Source: Pempheris klunzingeri | Taxonomy: Eukaryota > Chordata > Actinopteri > Acropomatiformes > Pempheridae | Direction of reading: 5' to 3' | Assembly: GCF_042242105.1 (NCBI RefSeq) | Contig: NC_092033.1 | Location: 6,708,408-6,772,407 of the forward strand | DNA length: 64,000 bases | In this document: piece after piece, positions 48,241 to 62,800 of the stretch | Layout of the letters: each line of letters starts with the position of its first letter | Numbering within the stretch: the stretch's first letter is position 1 | The notes under the pieces: model-generated | What the model saw: only the letters and a program-made list of their open reading frames with translations | Databases searched by the model: none | What the model was told of the DNA's origin: nothing | Made by a program: the position numbers and the translations under genes

Positions 48241-50830
48241 TTTGTGAAGATCAACCTCAAACAATGGGTTAAAAATTCTAAAAATTATACTCTTCTACTC
48301 TTACACCTCATGACACTATATTTCACTGCTGCATGACGAGTTTCTTCCAATTATAATTGCTTTGACTGAGGAATCTTTACCCCCTCTGCTCCACTACAGT
48401 GAAGGATGATGTGTTCTTTAGGCATTGGAGTGTGTATGGGGAATATCAGGTATAGATTGGATCAAATTAGATCCAAAGTAAACTTTCCAATACCTAAAAC
48501 AATCTTCTTCTCTTCCCACAACCAACACTGAGTCACTTCAGTTTTCTCCTAAATGTGTCCAAAACTAGTTATATTTTGGTATTTGTACAGTATGGTGTTT
48601 GTCATCCACTGACTGAACACATGTGTTGCTAAGGTATTCAAAGTCCAGGGAATTAAGCAGCTATCTCTAAGTGTAGCCATGAGCTGCAGGCTACAGAGTA
48701 TCCAGTACATACAGATGTGTTCTCTGGCTCTGAGTTGACTTACATTTAAGTTGAAATTGTTTCAGTCACCTTAAAGATCTTAAATGTACTTCACTTTAAG
48801 ACCCATAATAAATACTCCAGTGTGTTGAATATCTGGTTCCAGTGTTTCCACCCTTTTTCTGATGTAATGGCCCTGTCCAACAACAGAAAACAGCCATGAA
48901 ATGGAAATCCTCAACTTGGCCCCACCAAAGCGTAAATTAAATTTAGCTAATGACAAAATACCAGTTGTGTGACAGCGAAACTCCAGTAGAATAAACCTTG
49001 TGACTAATTAGGAGACATAGCCTAACGTTGCCTGAACAGATGTAAAGTGATGTCATCTCACTCTTTCAATTGGAAAGTAAATAATACACAAATGTTACAT
49101 GGAAGACAGGATAAACACAAACACAAATTCGGGTCTTAGAAACCAAAAAGGAGCGGAACTGTTTCATAACATCAAATGTTATAGATTAGGAGACTGAGAT
49201 GAAAAAAGAGCCCTCTAAAACTTGCGAAACAGAGATTCAAACCCCTCTAAAAACACAATCAAACATTACTGACAGTGTTCATGTGTGGGAAGCCAGTGAG
49301 GGATCACTTTTCTTTTACTGTTACTTAACCATGACTCTACATTTATAGACCTTTATCCCTCATGCAAGTTTACAACAACACAGGCCGTTCACCCATGGTC
49401 ATGGGCTCTGGGTAATGGTGGGAAAATGTTCAAATACAAGCAGCTGAACTGAACATCTTTTGCACAGCCTTGGACCTCACTGTCAAGGACAGGGTGAAGG
49501 GCTCAGATATCTAGAGGGAACTCGGATTAGAGCCACTGCTACTTCAGAGCACCTGGGTTATTTTTCTTAGTCTGCTGATATCACAACCCAGACAAATAGA
49601 AGGAAATGAATCATAGGAGGACTGCATGGAAAGAGTAAACTATCAAAATATGGGCACTTAGTGAAGAAGTATATCATCACTTTCTTTGTAACAGTATACA
49701 AACTAATTTATTGCTCATATATATCCAGATGGTGCGAGTTCTCACCTTGCTCTTTTGTAACCATGACTAAATAATCACTCCAGTATATAATTCATCCTTC
49801 TTGTTGTTAGCCAAGGCTCTTTGACAGAACTCAGACCTCATGCACTTCCTCTTGTTACCAAGGAGACCGAGATGTGAAGACCAAAACTGTTCTGCTAGTG
49901 CATATCACATCTGCTTATCTCTTCTTCCACGTCACAGGACTTCTCAGGTCCCTCTTTCATCATTTCATTTCAAACCTACACTCACTACTTTGCCTGAACT
50001 CCCAGGTCATTTTAACTCCCTTTTTCAAGAGAGTTAAAACGACCAGTGTTATGTAGGTGAACTCTGGTGGACGTAGTAATTATGAAGGGAGCAAAGGAGG
50101 GAGTCAGGTGACATAGTATAAAGAGCAACAAAAAGTTAGTTTAGAGAGGAGTTTGGCTTGGATGGATGTGTCTAACACAGAATGTGATAGAAAAGTCAAC
50201 ACAGAGTTCTTCTAACTTACGTCACATAGATTAAGTTACGTCATGTTTATAGCGTTACTTCACATATGTCTCAAGGCAAACTACACTTCCACAACTAACA
50301 AACTCATTTAAACCCAAACCATGATCTTTTCCTAAATATTTAGTTTTGGTGCTTAAACCTAACCAAACTGCAGCTGTTTCACAACATTAACTTACATCAT
50401 ATATGAAATGTAACTAAAGGACTTTATTTTGAAAGGTACACCATAGATATATTAAGTTTATAATATTTTAATGCTATATTACCCATTTTCCAACACACAC
50501 CTCTTGTCCAAGCCATGCCGCTTTGTTCAGACTGTGATACATCTCTGTTGCCTGAACAAGTTGGTTATGATTCATCTATGCTGACTTCTACAGGAGTGGA
50601 ATTACAGAACACATAAAATCAGAGCGACCAGGTGTAACCATAAACACAGATCATGTACAAACACAACACAAGCACTGGCTTGCTCATAACAGACTCAGAT
50701 CTCTTTCTCTCTATCTGGATAATATTTTGCGGTTTGTCACTGCCCTAGAGGAAAATTATTAGTTGTTGAAGTTATCTCACATGACATGCCATATATTAAC
50801 CAGAATTTTCCAGAGACAAGTGACCTGTAT

Positions 50831-50837
50831 TGTGTGT

Positions 50838-50873
<36 letters not shown>

Positions 50874-50940
50874 ATGTGTGTGTGTGTGTGTGCATGTGTG
50901 TGGATGTATGCTACACACACATGCTACACACACACACACA
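50831..50940. repeat. GT microsatellite followed by inverted CA microsatellite
   Basis: About 68 bases of GT-rich repeat (50831-50898, with TATG and GCATG interruptions) are followed by CA repeats at 50913-50940, separated by a short ATGTATGCTA spacer. The arms can pair as a hairpin. Confidence 0.9.
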
Positions 50941-52675
50941 GAAGCTGCTGGAAAGAAAGCTGTCATAGTCATTTGCAAATGTCAGAAGCTTCTGTGTAAC
51001 ATCACAAACATTTTGAGCTTTTAGGGTCAAAACTAAATTAGATTTTTCGCAAATGTGTGAAGCCTCTATTTAAGATGAGTCATGAATAACCTTGGAAGTT
51101 TCTTAGGAATCCAGTGCTGTGAGAGAATACTTTTAGTTTTTTCTTCATTGGCCTTGATTTAGACAAGCTCTATTGGCTTTATACAGATGATTTTGTTCAT
51201 TTCAAAATTACATTTCCACTATTTAGACCACATAACTAGATGTATGATCCCGTGATGTGTTTATGATTGTCAAATAATATTTTAATTTTTTACACTGGAC
51301 AATTTTTGCATAAAAAGCTGAGTGCAACACTAAGACTATGGAACAATATTTAGCTTCAAAATAATGCTAAACCGAGCTGCACTTGCTCAAAGTACTGAAC
51401 CTGTTCACACACCTTTGCCAGACATGAGAGGCAGCAGGTGAATCAAATCAAATCTCAACTCTTATTCAAGTAGAAACTTAATCACGTCTAGTTTCAGCTT
51501 GTAAATGAAGGGGCTGTTTGAGGATCCACATGATTTTATTTATGTTAATACATTTTTAAAAGGCTGTAACACAGTGGGGAAGTTTTATACAAGGAGGCCA
51601 CAAGGTCAGGATCAGATACCCGCCACTAAAAAAAGGTTCTGGCTTAAACGCTTTCCGAAACGCCGTCATTGTCTGCTAATTTATTTTGCAGCTTTGCAAT
51701 AAGGAGTTGCCTGAGCATAACAAGCAAAAGTCTTACATCCGTTTAACTACATGTTTCTTTAATTGGTTCTTCATAGAACTTTCTCTTCAGAGCTGGATTT
51801 TGGGATTTAATAGGACGACAGCACCATAAACCTCAGCCGCTAATAGAAGCTGTGGTGTGTCGCAGTGCTCTGATGCCGTGCCACTCTGTAGGCCGTTTTT
51901 TAATGTCTCAAGCTGTTTATAACAGCTGTCACACAGTGCGGCATAAACACACACACACACACAAACTCATACTATCCTTGATGTAAGATGTTGTCCTTAC
52001 CTTAACAAAGGTAACAAAACTTTAATTAGGATGCTTGGATATTATTGGAACTGAGAACTATTGGCAGTGATCATTGAGAATATTTTCCATTGAATAACAA
52101 TAATGTTCTTTTTGGCAAGTGGGTACTTTTCAGGCTCTGTGTCAGACAGACAGAACTCTGGAGAAGCCACATGAGGAGGCTGTTTATGTGATCTTTACAC
52201 ACTACAAATCAGTCATCACTGTAGTAAATATAACTTTATTTCTAATGTACAGCTACTAGCAAAAACTTAATACTGAGTGTGTTGCCAAACTGTGACGGAG
52301 TGATAAAGTGGGTTAATCACATTTTCTCTGACCATGTCTGTAGGAAGCCAAACTGGATGCTTCTGCTCATTCCATTGAAGGGATAAAATATTATTGTACA
52401 TGATCCTCCTTTATTCTGCACTCTAATGCTTTTCTTATCCAAAACCTTCTTATCCAACCCGCATCCCTTTTCTTCATGTCTTCCTCTGCTTCTCTAATCC
52501 AAATTTTCCATTTTCACAGGAATCCCTTTCCCTTTCCTTATCCTCTGTCAGTCCCATCCTTTTTGTGAGCTTCTGTCTTTTCCCTTCTTGTCCTCCTCTT
52601 TTTCCTCTGCTCTCTACCTCCCACTTTCCTCCTCATCCTCCAGAATTCCTTTCACATACACATTTCAACTTCTTC

Positions 52676-52694
52676 TTATATATATATATATATA
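52676..52694. repeat. TA microsatellite
   Basis: About nine TA units after a pyrimidine-rich stretch (52440-52670). Confidence 0.85.
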
Positions 52695-52974
52695 AATAAA
52701 TTTTAGAAAGATATTTTCATAATTAATTTCAGACATCCAAAGTACTTTTAAAACCCGTCACACTGACATCCAGGTGCGCATTTCATTGCGAAATAAACCC
52801 AGTGCTCACACTACACTACACACCTGATAGTGAGGAGGACTCTGCAGGCAGTATCCATAGGGGGTAATGGGGTTGGAGATGTTGGCCTTAAAAAACAATT
52901 TCCTGCGCTTTTCACCCGACAAGCATGAAACGGAAACATCTGTCTTGACAGCTGCAAGCAGAACTCTCTGGCAA

Positions 52975-53125
52975 ATCCCAGCTGACGTTGGGCAAGCGGC
53001 GGGGGACACCCTGGACTGGTCCCCAGTCGATCACAGGGTCAACGCCTTCAGACAGACAACCACTCACGCTATGACTCACATCTACGGGCAATTCAGAGTC
53101 CTCCTTGCTGTGGCAGGTGTCCAAT
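52975..53125 (-). repeat. GATGGATGG-family repeat, reverse fragment
   Basis: It contains ggggacaccctggactggtc, cagtcgatcacagggtcaac and ctacgggcaattcagagtcc. These are the reverse-orientation blocks of the family seen at 25645, extended on its other side. Confidence 0.6.
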
Positions 53126-53324
53126 TTTTACATGTTGCACCTTAATGTATAATGCAAATGAGCAGACTGTTACATACTCTTGAGTATTTATTGAAGTGGC
53201 AGATAAATGTAATTGCCAGTGGTGGTATGATCTCTGTGATATTGCAAGATTACACACCTTTGAAGAAAATCTTTTTAAAGTAGTTCAGAATTTAATATAC
53301 TGAACTCTCTCTCTCTGTTTCTCG

Positions 53325-53365
<41 letters not shown>

Positions 53366-53377
53366 TGTGTGTGTGTA
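53325..53377. repeat. GT microsatellite
   Basis: About 25 GT units with one TATG interruption. Confidence 0.95.
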
Positions 53378-54123
53378 TTTTGCTTTTTTTTCCTTTTCTG
53401 TAAAAACTCTTTCATCCTCCCACTGAGTCCCCTAAACGTCTTTCCTCTGTTTGAGCTCCAAAAAACATACTTTACTATGGAGTCAGACCAGTTAGAGTCA
53501 CTTCAGTGTACGCCGATTGGCTGAAACACACGGAGAGATCTGATTGGCTACAGATAATTCCCTGTTGAAAAAAAGTGCATTTGTGAGTCAAACCGCATTA
53601 GGGGAGTCTCAACAATCCCACACACAAATGCAATGAAGTTCATAGAGAGAGAAACAGTTTGAAAATGCAGCTTCAACAGTTTGCATGTGAATGTAACAAC
53701 ATCCAAATATGTTTTTGATGAAAACTGTAAATACTTCTAAATATATATATTTGTGGATTTTTACTACATTTAATTATAATTGTTTTACACTTATATAAAG
53801 CAATAACTGTTTTTGTGCATTGAAAATATTTATGTTCAGACAGTTGTTTATATATAATCCAGAAATGAATTTGTGAATCTTTCTGTGTACATTCATTACT
53901 ATTGAGACTGCTCTAAAAGCATCCTCTTTGTGCTGTCTAAGGTTCTCAGTCCACGTCTTTCTGGTTTATGGTGTGCTGCACAATGTAAGGGCTGTCTATC
54001 AGTGTGTGTTTGTGTGTGCTGGAATGAAATGTGTTGATTGTGTGTTTGATTTTTACAGCTGATTTACCATGAAGGATACTTTCTCATTGGAGCATCTGCT
54101 TTCCAGCACTGTCAAGCCATAGC

Positions 54124-54152
54124 GTGTGTGTGTATGTGTGTGTGTGTGTGTT
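54124..54152. repeat. GT microsatellite
   Basis: About 14 GT units with one TATG interruption. Confidence 0.9.
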
Positions 54153-55182
54153 TTGTCGAACCTGAAGAGGCGCCAGCTTCATAGCTTTGGTGCCTGTTTT
54201 TTCTTTAAAGGGACATTCCATGTTTTGTTTACAACCTGTCTGATTGTCTGACTGTTCATGCTTTTTCCTTGAACTCTTCGATCTTTGCAATAAAGCCAGT
54301 GACCTAAATGTTTAGACAGAGTTGACAGAAAAGTTGACAGGAAATAAATAAGCAATGTTGATATCTGAGAACTTGTTTAATTAATTTATCAAGCAGAAAT
54401 TTAAATCATTCCTTGGTCTCAGCTTCCTAAAAGTAAGCCTTTGCTGGGTTTTTTCTTCATTTCATAAGATCTAAAACAGAATATCTTTGGGTTTGGGACT
54501 GTTGGTTGGACAAAACAGATTGGAGATTTGGGCATTAAGTGAGTCCTTGTATGAGGTAAAAAAGAATCATATTCATTAAGAACTGAATGCTGACTTCAAA
54601 TATTTTTTATCCACTCTTCCTGTTTTCTGAAGTTGACCAAAGTCACAGTACATCTAACTCACTGGAACTAGTTCTCTGTGTTCAGCTGGTGGAGGAAGAC
54701 CAAAACAGCAGGAAGACAGGAAGGAGCTGTTTGGGTAAGAGAAAATGCTCCATGCGTTCTACAGTAATACACGTCTCCATATTTGTGGTCCATCAAAGAC
54801 ACCACAGGAGAGCAGCTGATTGGTCAAAGGTTGAAATGATGTCAACACACGAGTTTCCATGCTTACTCATGGAAAGTGGTACAAAGAGAAACGGAGACAG
54901 ACCTAGAGGACTTGAGTGGAAGGAACTACAGTTGGTTTTGTTTTGGAAGAGCATTGTTTCATCACTGTTAATTAGATGCAAACCACTGTATTCAGTTAGA
55001 CGAGGTTCTCTGTGAAGTAAACTGAAGTCCATTATTTAAAATGGCAGAAAGTGAAGGTTCCTGTGAATGAAAAGTTGTCTCTCGCCAAAGAGGATCTTTA
55101 TATACAGAAAAACTGTTTTACACAGATCACAGAATCTTGTTTCATGGTCTAAACAGTCACTAGTTGAGTTTGTTGTTCCAGA

Positions 55183-55185
<3 letters not shown>

Positions 55186-55226
<41 letters not shown>
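55186..55226. repeat. CA microsatellite
   Basis: About 20 uninterrupted CA units. Confidence 0.95.
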
Positions 55227-55228
<2 letters not shown>

Positions 55229-58200
55229 CATACAGTAAAATTTTATAACCTCTGGAATTCTGGTCATAGAGACCAATATTTACCAGCATAAACTACACCA
55301 TCTGCTACAGTAAAACAAGGATATTGTTCATGGTTGCACACAGCAATTTTATAACCTTGAGACTCAAATTACAGGCATAAGATTTGCATGTTTGCCCTGA
55401 GGAGACCTTTTGGCTTTAGTTTCAGAATTAGTTGTGACAGAGGAGTAAAGGTAGAAACCAGGATAAACTGATAAGGAAGAGACAAGCAAAGCAATGTAAG
55501 CAAGTGTGACGCAAGCCATATTGCCAAAATGTGTACAAGTTAAACAGGAATTGTATATTTTAAACGTTAGCTTACATTGGGAATTTTAGCAATACATAAG
55601 TATAATACATTATATTGCATTTTATATTGTATACTGCATTGAAAGCAAATCTACATAAAGCCTTATGGCAAATATCCATGAATCCAGATATGCTCGCATG
55701 TGTGTGCATGCATGATGAATTGCAGAGCCCCTACATGCTCAGATACTGGTCAACATCCTACAGCTATATAGGGTTCAAAGGTCACTAAAACAGCCTTTTT
55801 TCTGACCCCAGAGCTGCATATCTTCACCATGACCTCAGCATCTGCACATCTTTGCTCACTTTCATTCACCCCCTGTGTACATGTGTTGACTTGCTGACTT
55901 GCCTAGAAAATGGGTGTGTCATTAGTAGCTTTTACTTTTCTTTTAATGCTAATTTCCATTTTGCACTCTCACTGGTTTAAGTCATCTGGTCCTGTGGCAC
56001 GCCTGTTCATTTCACTGTGGAGAGCTTTTAAGACCTCACTAAACTGCCCAGTAAACAACGGAGTCTGGAGGATTTGGGAATGCGTGTAACTGTGTGAGGA
56101 CTGGGTCACAGTGGGGGGTCGGTTTAAAGGTCTAATCTGTAATGGTTTTACTGAGACCCGGCAGACAGTGAGTCATGACCTTTCTCAGCAAACCCAATTA
56201 CTGTGTTCCTGCTTACAGTAAATGTGTATGAACACACATACTGTATGTAGACACACACACATATTTCTTATCTTTGGTTTATTCTTCTGTTAAGTCCTTA
56301 AATTGCAGACTGTTTCTTTATGAACTTGAGATGTTTAAAAGGAGCTTAATTATCCTTTTGAAGGTTGTAGTTGCACATTCCCTCCCTCCCCCTCAAGTCT
56401 GAGCTCTCTACTCTGTAATTTTGGTTTTGGGGTGTAGGCTACATAGAAACAGTCTAAGCTCGTTTCTGACCACTGACAGGAAAAAAAACACACACAAAAT
56501 AAGTGGTGGATGTAGAATATCATGCAATAAAAATGAACTGTGCCTTCTTCAGGCTGGCAACAGTCACAGTGGAAAATTATAGTGTCTTTCTGTGGTTTGT
56601 ACTTTTAGTAAAATAGAAAATGAAACAAAGGAAACTAGTAGTTTGGGGTTTGGGATGTTAAATTATTGGAGCCTGAATGCTACAGTTGATGACTGAAACT
56701 TAGTTTGGAAAGTGAAAATTCACTGGTCAGCTGAAATATGTGTGTGCTTGGACGTTGGTCAACTTGTTTATATGAAGTCGTATGTTTAAAGGTATACTGT
56801 ATAATAATTTAACATGACAAATTCAAATTAATTACATTTTTTTTATAACTTCAGACATTAGTGGAAGGTGGTAGCAGAAGAGGAGGAAGAAGGTGCTGTT
56901 GTTTGATAAAAACCATCCCAACTTCATTTTTATGTGAAGACATATGATGCATTAAAGTTGCTATAATAAATGTTTTTAATATCAAAAATGGATCACATAA
57001 CAATGTTTTAGTGAAAGGGGTTGTTCGTGGTGACAAACCTACAGAGAATTGTCAGCAAACTCTGCTGCCCCCCTCAGAGCTTTATAGCCTCTTTTCAGCT
57101 CATTGTTTTGGTTTGCTGGCCCACACATATAGTGTTTTGGTTCAGTCTCACAGCTCTCATCGGGATCATTTTCAGCCACAGCAGGCAGCAAAAAACACTG
57201 TGCGTTACCTGACCAGATCCAAATAGCGGATGGACAAAGTTAGTAACAAGTTGCTGGAGCATTTAGTTGCTAAAGAGCCAGATGTTTTTCTAAGGCTTTG
57301 GTGGAGACCAAATCAGAGCTAAAAGAGTGTGAATATTGACATTACATTTGTCTGGTGGCCAAAAATACAACTCCAAATGAATGCTAATTTCATTGCATGT
57401 CTGCTGGGTTTGTAAATAAGCTAATTTTTAATAAAAAGTTCACTACACCAACTTAAAGGTGAGTTGATGATGTTCTTCTGCTGACACCAAAGTGGCAGTG
57501 CCCAATTTTTTTGGAAGTGATTCCTTGATTTATTGGTCCAGTAAAAATTTAGGCTATTTAAAGCTGCTCTACTGAAAAACCTCATAAAATACCATATGAT
57601 TTCATCACCGTGTGGAATACACATTCACATATTTCCATAACACTGAACACTAGATTTTCCGATAGGAAACACAAGACATGTTTTTTTTTTAAACATGAGC
57701 CTAATATAGCAACTCCAGAAATATGAAATGTCCGTTTTTCCCCCTAGAGATTTTGCTGTTGTCATTTATCAGTGGTGACAGCTGACGAGTTACCAGATGT
57801 GGTGTGTGTGTGTAGATATATGTGAGTGAAAGAGAGACAGAGACACAGAGAGAAAATGATTCATGATGAGAAAATAAAATTATATGTTCAAAAAGAAAGA
57901 AAACATAGATACAGAAAAAAACAGAAAGACAGACAGAGACGTGGGAGGTGATTTGTCTCTTAGATACTACGTAGTCTAAACCATCTTAACCAGGGAGGGT
58001 GGTGTTGGCAAGAATGTGGCTGTCTGTGGACTGTGGCTGGGATGAAAGGGAAGGAAACCAGGCGGCCCTGGAGGATTCCTCCGTGGCTTTGTGGGGAACA
58101 CACTCATAAACACACAAACACAAACTCACAAAGGGAACATGTATGTAAATGAGAGGCTATCCTCTTAATCTGATGAACAGGTGAGGTTAATTGCTTCCAT

Positions 58201-58681
58201 CCTACTAAATAGGCAATGTGCCACTCTAAGGGAAATGAACTTACACTACACAGACACACATCACAGAGCTTTTCTTTCTTTTACATTCCAGTGTTACCCA
58301 TAAAAGAGGTTAATACCCTTAAGGATTGGTCAGCAACAGAACAGATGTTTGTAAGTGATTAAATCTCCTCTGACGCGATGTAACATGTATGCATGTCTCT
58401 GTCTGCCAATGAATTTCCTCTCCTGATTGTGTTTTCTTTTATTGCTCATTTTGTACTGTACAGAGACATCAAAAAAAGGATTCCCAATTTTTTGTTTCCA
58501 CAGAAATGTACATTTTTAAACAGTGGTGAAATCTAACTCCATTTGCTCAAGTATGTTACTTAAATGAAATAGTGCTTTACTTTTTTCCATTTTATGCTAC
58601 AATAATTTAAAACTGTACTCCTTATAGAACATTGAAGAGGGTCAGTTCTTTGGCTACTGTTGTTTTTATTTTGAAATGACT

Positions 58682-58721
58682 TAATAATAATAATAAGAAG
58701 AAGAATGACAATAATAATAAT
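58682..58721. repeat. AAT/AAG microsatellite
   Basis: (AAT)n interrupted by three AAG units and a GACA. Confidence 0.85.
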
Positions 58722-61700
58722 AATCTTCAACCACTTTCCTCCACAGCTCTTTAAGTTGTGTGCAAGAGATAAAGTGATCCTCTCTACTATTTTAAAGACA
58801 ATTTTACTTTTTTAGATTGAATCCAGTGGTGACTGGAATTAATCAAGTTGAGGTGGAGGATAAAGGATGACATGCAATGGGTTTAATATCATCCTCAGCT
58901 TGAAAAATTAGACTTTGTGAGTGTATTGTGAGACGTTAATCCAGTTGAGCCAGTCTTATATATTGCATGCTAATGGATAGAGATTGAAAAGAAAAACAAT
59001 CCTTGCACTGGAGCTAAAATAGCCACAGTGCCACCTGGGTTAACTTGAAGCCTAAACCAAAGCAAATAAAAAGATGTTTAAGTAACTTAATCGTGTGTCC
59101 GTGAGAAGTCAGACTGACTCATCACTTGTGACAGATTTGCTTTTACTGCGGTGTAGTAAAACAAGAAAAAACACAAACCTGATCCACTGTGTTTATTTCC
59201 ATTTAAATTGTTCTCAGCAAGGTAAGTGACCTCTGTGACCCTTCTGAAGTATTCCAATTTACCCCCAAATCCTTGACCATGAAATTCATACGGGTTTGTG
59301 GAAAGCAGTAAAATAGATACAGGACTCTCTGTCCTTTCCTCAGTGGAAACAGGAAGATGGAGGTAATTTTACTCTAATCTCTCTGGCCATTTGTAGGGTG
59401 TCCTTGGATGAATTCCAACTCAGAGGTCATGGGGGGGTCAGATACCTGGAATCAATTAATTTATTGCCCCACCAGGAAGTTTTACGATAAATTCAGGTAT
59501 ATAAGACGTGGATTTATCTGACTGTAATTTAATCTATAAAAAGTTTGTTTCTCTCTTGTTGTTAATAGATTACATAGAATTGCAACAGAAGTATACTCTA
59601 TAAAGGCTTTTGGGATGAAATCCAGTTTCTTTACCTCTTATGGCTCTACTTTGTTTTACGAGTTACAATCGAAAATCGTCCACGTGAACAAAGACTCTGA
59701 TTCAGAAGTTTCCAGTAAGCTATCATTAGACTGGGCGTTTAGGGTAAAACGCATTAACCGAAGTTGATTCAGCCGTTCATTTAGCATGGAGCTAAGCTCA
59801 AATGATTTGCAATTATCCTTTAAACAATGTTTTTCCATTAATTTTCTTCAGGAATTAGAATTTATACACACAGACTATAAATACAGTCATTGTTTCAAGT
59901 GTCAAAAGTCAGGATAAACTTAATTATCTAAGGGAGGGACATTTGTTTGGCAGCAGAAGCGTCCATTTTGGAGACGCAATGGAAACCAAAAGACAAACAT
60001 ACTGATGTGAAAAAAACACATTTAGAGATAATAAAAACAATTGACTACTTTGTAATGTGTGTCAGTAAAGTGGCCCCCAGGCTAAAAGTGCATAAACCTA
60101 AAACCTAATTGTTGCTGAAAAAGCTGAGGAAAGCTTCCACTTCCTCTCAGGTCTCACCTATGCAAGCACATATGCTGCATCTGGCAATTTGTTTCATTTT
60201 ATTGAACATGAGACTGGAGCACAGGCTAACCACAGATGATTAGTTACTTGTTGCATGAGCAGCACCATATGTACCCTCCTTAGAAGTGTATGAGGCCTTT
60301 TGAGGAGCAGACTTTGGCTCTGTAAAATAACAACAAAGACCACATGAAAGGAGAAGAGGCCTTTTAAATAGTTTGGTCAGATAGATAGATCAGTCTATGA
60401 CCACTTACTTCAAGAACATGTCATGTGAATACCAGTATTCGAACTATTGGTGCCATCAAATCGTGTCTGCTTGAAGAGTCTATATAAACACCATGAAGTT
60501 ATTTATTCGGTGGATGCTCAGTTAAAGCAGCAGTAGGTTACTTCGCTTCAAATGTCATTTGCATTAATCCGCCACACTTTAAGGAAAACAACCAATCAAA
60601 GCAAGAGCAGTTATTCACCACTTTAGCATTCTGGATTTTTCGGGCCGAGCCGAAATGGTGGCTCGATGCTGCACTGGAGCCACTTTAGCATGACTCCTCC
60701 TCCAGCACTACTATAAGAGAGCACTTCTGCATCCCTATCACTAAGCAAGGCTCAAAAACAGGTTTGCAGTGGGGCGAGTAGGAGGGGTGAGTGCAGCAGC
60801 TGCCGGCGAGACTTTGTTGGCGCTGGTGCTAACAGACTGGCTAACAAGCCTGCGTCTTGAGTGCCTGTAGTGCTAATAGAGAGAAGCTGCTGTTCTGTGT
60901 CTGCTCCCAGACACAGAACATAGAGCCCATACAGTCTACGCTTTACACAGACTTTAAAATGTCTAATATATTTGAATGTACAGGTCTGACATGTTAAAAA
61001 ATGACCCATCATGCTGTGATATTTTTGGTGTATTTGATGATAATGTCTGATGCCAAACAAAGAATATCATAGCATACAGTCAAATACGATACAATAAAAT
61101 ACAAAATGCACAACCTGAATGACCGTACATTCCACATCAGTCAGTGGGTTCATGCTTGTGACCTAGTGCCTGAAACATTTCTCTATTATGCATCCTAATA
61201 AACTTGCCTTGAATACAAACAACTTTTGTTCAAGTGTTCAAAGATCACCATTTGTTCCAAATGAGTCAAAATATTTTTTTGGAAAATGTGCACAGTTGTT
61301 TCTGGCTTACACATATGGAGTTAGTTGGCTTCGAGATGCAGATACAGACAAGTCTGTTCTGTACATGTCTTTTTTTCTCCCCAGAAACGAGTCCCAAGAT
61401 TATAAACTGGAGGGGTCTTATAGTCTACATCACAATACAAGAGTTTTGTTCTCTGGTCTGCCCACTGATACACTGAGGAACAGTGCTCTGGATTCTTCAC
61501 TGAGACCCTGTAGAGACTCTGATGAGTAGTTTGCCAAAGGCAGTTCTCAGTTTCTCAGTGATCTATGTTTTAGGTAGTCCACTAAACTCAGATTAGATGG
61601 CGCAAAATATTTATACAGAATGTCAACTCAACAGTATGGAGCTAGATCCAGTAATGAGGACACAGATTTCATGTTTTCATCCCTCTGATGAAATGATTTC

Positions 61701-61956
61701 CCAGTTATCATAACATCTTGTGCTGTTTCATCTCCTGTTATATCCCATCCTATCTTTGAATCTAAGGTTAAGGTCTCTCAAGCACACAAATTCTATTTTA
61801 GAAGTGCACAAATGTTGTGGTCCAATAAAAAGCTGATGTCAAAGTTTTAAGAGGCTTTAAACATCTGTTTATAAACTGTATCCAGACACATTGTCTCAAG
61901 GACAAAGCCTTTGACTGAAGAAACTGTAACAGCAGATTTTATGGAAAAAGAACACT

Positions 61957-61960
<4 letters not shown>

Positions 61961-62006
<46 letters not shown>
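61961..62006. repeat. GT microsatellite
   Basis: About 23 uninterrupted GT units. Confidence 0.95.
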
Positions 62007-62009
<3 letters not shown>

Positions 62010-62289
62010 AATTAGGACATTTAAAACAGTTTCACAACACCCAACTGGACATGAAAGGGAGGAACGTGGAGGTGGAGGGGGTAGTGAAATTACCCCCATT
62101 CCCCCCCAAGTTACGTTTGTTGTGACTACAACAAAGCAGTAAAGCAGAGATGTGGACACTTCAGCCATGGAGTACAGTAACTTTTTCCAAAGGCCTGGTT
62201 TCTCACTAGCCTGAGCATGGGCTAGTGTGCAAGCAAACACATTCAGGACACGCACACACACTTGCTGTTGTACACAGTTCACAGAGACT

Positions 62290-62800
62290 AGCAGCAGAGG
62301 TTAAATCCAGGGCAAGACCTTCCAGACTCTACCGCCTTGCTAGCAGCTCTGTGAAGCTGTATTTGTACTATAAGTTGACCTAAATGCTAACATTACTACA
62401 ATGGTAACGCTTAGAAGCTCTGCAGCCATGATCACCTGCGGAGACTGCAAAGCCTCCGTTTTATTATCCTGCTAATAGGCGTGGCTGGGCTACACCTAAT
62501 AATAGCCAGACAGCACCATAATCTGGATAATAATTTGGAGCTAATATTAGATCCCATGCTGTTGAGCCATCCTAAATCACTTCTGGGGAAATTCCTTCAC
62601 TGCGTCTGTCTTATGAGATAAGACATGACATGACAAGATGAGATGAAATGTTAGGGGATCGCCTGAGTTAAGAGGATTCATCCTCTGGGAGCTATGAATG
62701 TCTGTACAAAATTTCATGGCAACCTATTTGATAGTTGTTGATGTATTCCGGTCTTGACCAAAGTGGCGGACCAGCACTGACATCCCTAGAGCTACACCTC
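62290..62800 (-). repeat. Dispersed 'gctaacatgctaa' family, reverse copy
   Basis: Read on the - strand it gives ctctagggatgtcagtgctg, aggttgccatgaaattttgt, then further on aatgttagcatttaggtcaa and agcttcacagagctgctagc. This is the same block order as at 39820-40730, with unrelated sequence in the middle (about 62430-62680). Confidence 0.6.

Noticed and set aside
54587..55015. A 142-codon open frame on the + strand.
   Set aside because: No domain, and the composition looks like untranslated repeat-type DNA. No plausible promoter or flanking exon.
60500..60960. A GC-richer segment with a CCAAT-like site that could be a promoter.
   Set aside because: It begins with a 'taaagcagcagtaggttact' type motif seen in dispersed repeats, and no exon follows on either strand.
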